Position numbers and translations under genes: made by a program
Assembly (NCBI RefSeq): GCF_002140715.2
Contig: NZ_NGLE02000001.1
Span: forward strand, 3,252,001 to 3,316,000
From: Enterococcus sp. 4G2_DIV0659
GTDB lineage: Bacteria > Bacillota > Bacilli > Lactobacillales > Enterococcaceae
Reading direction: 5' to 3'
DNA length: 64,000 nucleotides
Notes under the pieces: model-generated
Databases searched by the model: none
Told to the model about the DNA's origin: nothing
What the model saw: only the letters and a program-made list of their open reading frames with translations
In this document: piece by piece, positions 56,821-64,000 of the stretch
Position numbering within the stretch: position 1 is the first letter of the stretch
Layout of the letters: each line of letters begins with the position of its first letter

Positions 56821-57617
56821 GACAGCGCGTTATTACAGCGGCCGTAGCATTAGTTGTTTTTATACCGATTATTTGGTACGGTGGTTTTGTAATTGAGTTA
56901 GCGGCAGCTTTGCTTGCGGTGGTTGGCGTTTATGAACTATTTAGAATGAAAGGGTTAGAAATTGCTAGTTTTGAAGGCGTTCTTTCTGCGTTAGGAGCAG
57001 TATTTTTAGTTTTACCAAAAGATCGGTGGTTTTTCTTTTTACCAGAAAAAGCGGATAATTTTATTTTATTTTATCTAACCGTTATGATTTTGTTAGGCGG
57101 TTTAGTTGCTTCAAAAAATATGTACACGATCTCTCAAGCTGGCTTTCCAGTGATTACTAGTTTATATGTTGGTGTAGGCTTTCAAAACTTTGTAAGTGCT
57201 AGGCACACTGGATTTGTGGTTTTACTGTATGCTTTGCTTGTTGTGTGGTCTACAGACATCGGTGCTTACTTTATTGGCAAACGCTTTGGCAAACGAAAAC
57301 TTTGGCCAGAAGTGTCACCAAACAAAACGATTGAAGGATCTTTAGGCGGCATTCTTTCTGCGGTTGTAGTGTCATTAATATTTTTATTACTTACGCCAAA
57401 TAAAGAATTATTCATTTATAATTTACCAATCATGTTACTAATAACTGTAGTATTTTCAATTGTGGGACAATTTGGTGATTTAGTTGAATCATCCATCAAA
57501 CGTCATTATGAAGTGAAAGATTCTGGAAATATATTGCCAGGTCATGGCGGCATTTTAGATCGTTTTGACAGCTTACTTTTTGTTTTTCCAATCATGCATT
57601 TATTCGGATTATTTTAA
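56817..57617 (+). CDS. cdsA: Phosphatidate cytidylyltransferase
   Basis: 266 residues, about eight spans, with the CDS signature near the C-terminus (FGDLVESSIKRHYEVKDSGNILPGHGGILDRFDSL read in parts: S-x(8)-K-R-x4-K-D-x5-PGHGG-x2-DR-x-D). It makes CDP-diacylglycerol from phosphatidate and CTP. It shares an ATGA overlap with uppS. A hairpin lies between it and dxr. Confidence 0.96.
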   Translation: MRQRVITAAVALVVFIPIIWYGGFVIELAAALLAVVGVYELFRMKGLEIASFEGVLSALGAVFLVLPKDRWFFFLPEKADNFILFYLTVMILLGGLVASKNMYTISQAGFPVITSLYVGVGFQNFVSARHTGFVVLLYALLVVWSTDIGAYFIGKRFGKRKLWPEVSPNKTIEGSLGGILSAVVVSLIFLLLTPNKELFIYNLPIMLLITVVFSIVGQFGDLVESSIKRHYEVKDSGNILPGHGGILDRFDSLLFVFPIMHLFGLF

Positions 57618-57640
57618 TTTCTAAACAAGAAGGGAAGGTG

Positions 57641-57673
57641 GAAAAACTCTGAATGTTCAGGGTTTTTCTTTTT
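57641..57673 (+). terminator. Hairpin with T-tail directly before dxr
   Basis: A 12-bp stem with one G-U (57641-57652 with 57657-57668) is followed by TTTTTA, ending three bases before ATG 57677. It starts right after an AAGGTGG ribosome site. It could attenuate transcription of dxr or, when folded, bring the ribosome site near ATG 57677. Confidence 0.5.
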
Positions 57674-57676
57674 ACT

Positions 57677-58837
57677 ATGAAAAAAATTGCATTATTAGGC
57701 GCTACAGGTTCGATTGGCACTAACACAGTCGATGTTGCCTTAGCTTATCCAGAGTTGTTTCAAATCATTTCACTTACTTTTCATATGAACAGTGAAAAAG
57801 GAGCAGCCTTGATTGAACAATTAAAACCTAAATATGTAGGTGTAGGTTCAGAGGCAATCAAAGAAGAATTGTCTCAACGATTTCCAGAAGTTATGTTTGG
57901 TGTTGGACAAGAAGGGTTGGTTGAGGCAGCAACGTTTGAAAGTGTCGATGTTGTACTAACAGCCGTATCAGGAAGTGTAGGACTGAAACCAACTATGGCA
58001 GCAATTGAAGCAGGTAAGGATATTGCTTTAGCCAATAAGGAAACATTGGTTATGGCAGGAAAATGGGTCATGGAAGCGGCAAAGAAAAAGAATGTCAGTA
58101 TTTTACCCGTAGACAGTGAGCACTCCGCTATTTTCCAATGTTTAGAAGGGCAAAAATCAGGGAATTTAAAAGAATTAGTCATAACAGCCTCTGGTGGAAG
58201 TTTTCGAGAGTTGAGTCGTGAAGAATTAAAATCAGTTACGTTGGAACAAGCATTGAAACATCCAAATTGGTCAATGGGAAAAAAAATTACAATAGATTCT
58301 TCAACAATGATGAATAAAGGGTTAGAAGTTATTGAAGCCCATTGGTTATTTGGCGTAGATTATGATAAAATAAAAGTTGTTTTACATAAAGAAAGTATTG
58401 TACACTCAATGATTGTCTTAAAAGATGGAGCTTACTTGGCTCAGCTTGGACCTAGTGATATGCGTGAGCCAATACAATATGCATTGACTTATCCTGAGAG
58501 ACGACCAATTAAAAATGAAAAACCGTTTGATTTAACACAAATCAGTCAATTGAATTTTGACGTGATGGACTTTAAACGTTTTCCGATGTTGGCCTTAGCA
58601 TTTGATGTAGGTCAAAAAGGTGGGGCATATCCTACTGTTTATAATGCGGCGAATGAAATTGCAGCAGCAGCCTTTATTGATGGGAAAATTTCCTATCTGC
58701 AAATTGAGTACTTTGTAGAAAAAGCAGTACAGAACTATAGTGAAACTAACGAAGTCACTTTAGAAGAAGTGATCGCAATCGATAAACAAACTAGAACTAT
58801 CGTAGAAAGATGGATTAAGGAAGAAGGTCGTTTATGA
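57677..58837 (+). CDS. dxr: 1-deoxy-D-xylulose 5-phosphate reductoisomerase
   Basis: 386 residues. NADPH loop LLGATGSIGTNTVDVA, ANKETLVMAG, metal ligands in PVDSEHSAIFQCL, and the substrate-binding ASGGSFRE and IDSSTMMNKGLEVIEAHWLF. It makes methylerythritol phosphate, the committed MEP-pathway step supplying isoprenoids to UppS. ATG 57677 gives the normal family start (MKKIALLGATG); ATG 57653, 12 bases after AAGGTGG, would add eight hydrophobic residues and cannot be excluded. It overlaps rseP by four bases. Confidence 0.95.
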   Translation: MKKIALLGATGSIGTNTVDVALAYPELFQIISLTFHMNSEKGAALIEQLKPKYVGVGSEAIKEELSQRFPEVMFGVGQEGLVEAATFESVDVVLTAVSGSVGLKPTMAAIEAGKDIALANKETLVMAGKWVMEAAKKKNVSILPVDSEHSAIFQCLEGQKSGNLKELVITASGGSFRELSREELKSVTLEQALKHPNWSMGKKITIDSSTMMNKGLEVIEAHWLFGVDYDKIKVVLHKESIVHSMIVLKDGAYLAQLGPSDMREPIQYALTYPERRPIKNEKPFDLTQISQLNFDVMDFKRFPMLALAFDVGQKGGAYPTVYNAANEIAAAAFIDGKISYLQIEYFVEKAVQNYSETNEVTLEEVIAIDKQTRTIVERWIKEEGRL

Positions 58838-60102
58838 AAACAATCATTACATTTATTATTGTCTTTGGGATTTTGGTCCTTGTACATGAATTTGGGCATT
58901 TCTTCTTCGCAAAACGTGCAGGTATTTTAGTACGAGAATTTGCGATTGGCATGGGGCCAAAGATTTTTGCTCATCAAGGAAAAGACGGTACAGCCTATAC
59001 AATACGTATTTTGCCTATTGGCGGTTATGTAAGAATGGCTGGTATGGGAGAAGACGAGACAGAGCTTGCTCCTGGTATGACCCTTTCTGTTGAGCTAAAT
59101 GAGCAGGAAGAAATTATAAAAATCAATACAAGTAAAAAGGTTCAGTTAACCAACAGTATTCCAATGGAGATGTTGGAAGCAGATTTGGAAAAAGAGTTAT
59201 TCATAAAAGGATATGTCAATGGTGATGAGTCAAAAGAAATCACGTATCAAGTGAATCATGATGCAACGATCATTGAACAGGATGGAACAGAAGTAAGAAT
59301 TGCCCCAATCGATGTTCAATTCCAATCAGCAAAATTATGGCAACGAATGTTGACAAATTTTGCTGGACCGATGAATAATTTTATTTTAGCATTTATCTTA
59401 TTCACCATTTATGTCTTTATGCAAGGTGGGGTCGCTTATACGAATACGAACCTAATCGGAGGCGTTCAAGCAGACAGCCCAGCTGAAACAGCTAATTTAA
59501 AAGCGGATGATAAAATTTTATCAATTGATGGCAAATCCGTTTCTACTTGGAATGATTTTACAAAAATCATCCAAGCTAATCCAAATAAAGAATTAAATCT
59601 AATGGTGGAATCTGCTGGAAAAACTAGAGAAGTCGATATTACACCAAAAGCACAAAAATCGGGTGATAAAGAAATCGGGATTATTGGGATTTTACCGCCA
59701 AAGAAAACTGGTTTTAAAGATAAACTAATTGGCGGAGCCCAAGAAACTGTTGCTAATTCAATGCAGATATTCAAAGCATTAAAATCATTATTCACTGGCT
59801 TTAGTTTAGATAAATTGGGTGGTCCAGTAATGATGTTCCAAATGTCAGCAGAAGCATCAAAAGCGGGCGTGAATACAGTAATCTTGTTAATGGCTGTGTT
59901 ATCGGTCAATTTAGGGATCATTAACTTATTACCTATCCCGGCTCTAGATGGCGGAAAGCTCGTATTGAATATCTTAGAAGGACTTAGAGGCAAGCCACTA
60001 AGTCAAGAAAAAGAAGGTCTGATAACACTTGTCGGCTTTGGGTTTATTATGGTATTGATGGTGTTAGTTACTTGGAATGATATTCAACGTTTTTTCTTTT
60101 AA
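58834..60102 (+). CDS. rseP: Site-2 zinc metalloprotease RseP/Eep
   Basis: 422 residues. HEFGH at 18-22 in the first membrane span is the zinc site, a single PDZ domain (about 205-280, GVQADSPAETANLKADDKILSIDG in parts) follows a second span, and NLLPIPALDGGKL gives the third metal ligand. In E. faecalis the orthologue Eep trims sex-pheromone signal peptides and anti-sigma factors inside the membrane. ATGA overlap with dxr. The ECF sigma factor at 1.2-1.7 kb could be downstream of such proteolysis, but no cleavable anti-sigma is visible. Confidence 0.95.
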   Translation: MKTIITFIIVFGILVLVHEFGHFFFAKRAGILVREFAIGMGPKIFAHQGKDGTAYTIRILPIGGYVRMAGMGEDETELAPGMTLSVELNEQEEIIKINTSKKVQLTNSIPMEMLEADLEKELFIKGYVNGDESKEITYQVNHDATIIEQDGTEVRIAPIDVQFQSAKLWQRMLTNFAGPMNNFILAFILFTIYVFMQGGVAYTNTNLIGGVQADSPAETANLKADDKILSIDGKSVSTWNDFTKIIQANPNKELNLMVESAGKTREVDITPKAQKSGDKEIGIIGILPPKKTGFKDKLIGGAQETVANSMQIFKALKSLFTGFSLDKLGGPVMMFQMSAEASKAGVNTVILLMAVLSVNLGIINLLPIPALDGGKLVLNILEGLRGKPLSQEKEGLITLVGFGFIMVLMVLVTWNDIQRFFF

Positions 60103-60137
60103 TTAATTACAAAACGACTTTATGACGAATCACTTGA

Positions 60138-61889
<1,752 letters not shown>

Positions 61890-61965
61890 AAAACGGTTCG
61901 CAAGAGAAGAAGCAATTGTTTCTGAAAAGATTTCTTCAGGAACCAACGTTTATTCCCATTTAGAG

Positions 61966-62022
61966 CTTCGGACAAAATAAAACTGATTTTTAGTTTTGAT
62001 TTGTCCGAGGTTCATTTTTTCT
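61966..62022 (+). terminator. proS terminator
   Basis: A 19-base interrupted stem pairs 61966-61984 with 61992-62010 (CGGACAAA with TTTGTCCG as the core) and is followed by TTCATTTTTT. Confidence 0.8.
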
Positions 62023-62063
62023 ATAAATTTACAACTGTATGCATCAATTCATTTCTAGATAGA

Positions 62064-62092
62064 TTGTATTTCATAAAGAAAAATAGTATACT
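62064..62092 (+). promoter_or_regulatory. polC promoter
   Basis: TTGTAT (62064-62069) and TATACT (62087-62092) are spaced 17 bases apart. The roughly 130-base leader contains two small hairpins, GAGGC with GCCTC (62103-62133) and CTAATTTT with AAAATTAG (62161-62190), before AAGGAGG at 62213. Confidence 0.7.
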
Positions 62093-62227
62093 TAAGCGTG
62101 GTGAGGCACTTGGCAGAAATGTCTAAGGGCCTCTTTCGTATCAAGGTTTATAATCAAAAACTAATTTTAGGAAAATAGTGCCAAAATTAGTGATCTGAGT
62201 TCGTTTTAACAGAAGGAGGTTTGTTTG

Positions 62228-64000
62228 GTGGCAGAAAATGCGCAAGAATTATTCGCAAAATTAGTTGATCAAATTCAATTAAGTGAAGAAGAAAGACAGC
62301 ATCCTCTCATTCAACAAGGCAAAATCGACAAGGTGTCTGTGCATCAACACAGTCGTTTATGGGAATTTCATCTAAGATTTAATGAGATTTTACCAGTGAT
62401 GTTGTATCAGTCATTTATGCAGCAATTAGAACTGGCTTTTCAGCAAATTGCTAGTGTTTCGGTTAATATTTCTACGGAGAATAGTGACTTTACAGCAGAG
62501 CAATTGACTGATTATTGGCAGTTAGCATTATTAAATAGTCAGTGTGACACGCCACTTGTGCAACGGGTGATAAAAACACAAACACCGATTATAGAAGATA
62601 AAAAAATTATTTTACCTGTTGATAATGAAGCGGTCATTCCCTATTTGAAGCAACAATATTTACCAATTATTGAAGAACGCTATAATCATTATGGTTTTCA
62701 AAAATTTCATATCGAACCGAAAATGGATGAGCAACAAGCCAAACGGGTGTTGGCATTATTTGAGGAACGCAAACAAGAACAAGACGCCGCTTTTCAACAA
62801 CAAGCAGCTGAATCACTAATTAAGCATGAACAAAAGAAAAAACAGCAGCAACAACAAGGACCAGCTCTTGAAGGACCTATTCGATTAGGTCGAAATATTC
62901 CTAACGATGAACCAATTGTACCAATGGGAAATATTTTAGAAGAAGAGCGCCGCGTCACTATTGAAGGATTTGTTTTTGATGTAGAAGTGCGGGAATTACG
63001 TTCCAAACGAAAAATTTTAATTTTAAAAATTACTGACTATACCTCATCATTTATTGTCAAAAAATTCTCTAATGGAGAAAAAGACGAACAAATTTTTGAT
63101 GCGATTCAAAAGCATAGTTGGGTTCGCGTACGTGGAAGTATTCAAGAAGATACGTTTATGCGGGATTTAGTAATGAACTGTCAGGATTTAATGGAAGTCA
63201 AACATGCCCCACGTAAAGATTACGCACCAGAAGGGGATAAGCGAGTGGAACTTCACCTGCATAGTAATATGAGTACAATGGATGCAACAAATAATGTAGC
63301 CGACTATGTTGCTCAAGCAGGAAAATGGGGACATAAAGCAATTGCAATCACTGATCATGGTGGGGCACAAGGGTTTCCTGATGCCCATAGTGCGGGGAAA
63401 AAAGCCGGGGTTAAAATATTATACGGCGTTGAAGCGAATGTTGTAGATGATGGTGTACCGATTGCTTATAATGAAGCTCATATTGAATTAAGCGAAGCCA
63501 CATATGTCGTATTTGACGTGGAAACAACAGGGTTATCTGCTGTTTACGATACGATTATTGAATTAGCTGCTGTAAAAATGCACAAAGGAAACATTATTGA
63601 TACGTTTGAGCAGTTTATCGATCCAGGACATCCATTGTCACAAACAACGATTAATTTAACTGGGATTACAGATGAAATGGTGCGTGGTTCTAAATCAGAA
63701 GAGGAAGTCTTACGTCTGTTTAGAGAATTTTCAGAAGACACAATTTTAGTTGCCCACAATGCATCCTTTGATATGGGATTCTTAAATACCAGCTATGGTA
63801 AATATGATATTCCAGAAGCTGAAAATCCAGTTATTGATACATTGGAATTATCACGTTTTTTACATCCGACATTTAAAAGTCACCGCTTGAACACGTTGTC
63901 TAAAAAGTTCGGTGTAAACTTAGAACAGCATCACCGAGCAATCTATGATTCTGAATCAACGGGGCATTTATGTTGGATCTTTCTAAAAGATGCAAAAGAA
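62228..64000 (+). CDS. polC: DNA polymerase III PolC, N-terminal part (runs off the window)
   Basis: 591 codons are visible without a stop, of about 1,450 expected. The start is GTG 62228, with AAGGAGG eight bases upstream. The N-terminal domain is followed by a Lys/Gln-rich linker (about 195-215), an OB fold (about 235-325, VTIEGFVFDVEVRELRSKR), the PHP domain start (VELHLHSNMSTMDA, AITDHGG, KILYGVEANVVDD) and the inserted DEDD proofreading exonuclease (VFDVETTGLSAVYDTIIELAAV, LVAHNASFDMGFL, HRAIYDSESTG). The polymerase palm lies beyond the window. PolC is the replicative polymerase of low-GC Gram-positives. Confidence 0.96.
   Translation, partial: MAENAQELFAKLVDQIQLSEEERQHPLIQQGKIDKVSVHQHSRLWEFHLRFNEILPVMLYQSFMQQLELAFQQIASVSVNISTENSDFTAEQLTDYWQLALLNSQCDTPLVQRVIKTQTPIIEDKKIILPVDNEAVIPYLKQQYLPIIEERYNHYGFQKFHIEPKMDEQQAKRVLALFEERKQEQDAAFQQQAAESLIKHEQKKKQQQQQGPALEGPIRLGRNIPNDEPIVPMGNILEEERRVTIEGFVFDVEVRELRSKRKILILKITDYTSSFIVKKFSNGEKDEQIFDAIQKHSWVRVRGSIQEDTFMRDLVMNCQDLMEVKHAPRKDYAPEGDKRVELHLHSNMSTMDATNNVADYVAQAGKWGHKAIAITDHGGAQGFPDAHSAGKKAGVKILYGVEANVVDDGVPIAYNEAHIELSEATYVVFDVETTGLSAVYDTIIELAAVKMHKGNIIDTFEQFIDPGHPLSQTTINLTGITDEMVRGSKSEEEVLRLFREFSEDTILVAHNASFDMGFLNTSYGKYDIPEAENPVIDTLELSRFLHPTFKSHRLNTLSKKFGVNLEQHHRAIYDSESTGHLCWIFLKDAKE

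Overview
The window is low-GC Gram-positive chromosome that looks like Enterococcus, in or near the E. faecalis group. The evidence is strong AGGAGG ribosome sites, AT-rich intergenic spacers, a Gram-positive PolC, a glycine T-box ahead of glyQS, and the order zur-rpsU-yqeY-phoH-pgpH-ybeY-dgkA-era-recO-glyQS followed later by rpsB-tsf-pyrH-frr and uppS-cdsA-dxr-rseP-proS-polC. Species cannot be fixed from sequence reading alone. There is no prophage, transposase, rRNA, tRNA or CRISPR array.

Layout. 1-7 kb: the end of a SepM-like protease, an ECF sigma factor with a membrane PH-like partner, then comEA-comEB-comEC-holA, with comEC broken. 7-13 kb: rpsT, a broken P1B-4 metal ATPase under a Fur box, uppP, a free EIIA-Glc, a histidine phosphatase and an MBL hydrolase. 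13-17 kb: purine salvage (guanine deaminase, NCS2 permease, GMP reductase). 17-19 kb: PadR regulator with a HAAS-domain membrane protein. 19-22 kb: vitamin B6 salvage (ECF S-component, pdxK, divergent MocR/PdxR-type regulator) around a 73-bp tandem repeat. 22-30 kb: nitroreductase, phosphoglucomutase, proC, a zinc-type ArsR regulator, hom-thrC-thrB and the PPDK regulator. 30-41 kb: a broken zur-like gene and the conserved rpsU-to-glyS block. 41-46 kb: a compact operon DUF2177 / DhaL-DegV fusion / DUF1295 / TspO-like / TetR. 46-56 kb: yidC, acyP, a TrmH methylase, rpsB-tsf-pyrH-frr, then an ABC transporter translationally coupled to a kinase-less PASTA protein. 56-64 kb: isoprenoid/phospholipid and envelope-protease genes, proS, and the first part of polC.

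How the genes work together. Most of the window is core information processing and envelope biogenesis: undecaprenyl phosphate synthesis and recycling by UppS, UppP and DgkA, CDP-diacylglycerol by CdsA, membrane insertion by YidC and site-2 proteolysis by RseP. Three genes carry small inactivating lesions: comEC (in-frame stop plus frameshift), the iron-exporter-like ATPase (in-frame TGA) and zur (frameshift). If real, they would mean loss of DNA uptake and rewired metal homeostasis.

The most unusual structures are a tandem 122-bp hairpin element between rpsB and tsf whose two copies differ by compensatory changes, a long interrupted hairpin between tetR and yidC, a multi-hairpin RNA at 18.6 kb whose arm mismatches are all G-U pairs, and the 73-bp repeats in the pdxK-pdxR control region. 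The best candidates for little-described protein systems are the ABC-PASTA operon, the DUF2177/DhaL-DegV/DUF1295/TspO/TetR operon, and the sigma factor/PH-protein pair.
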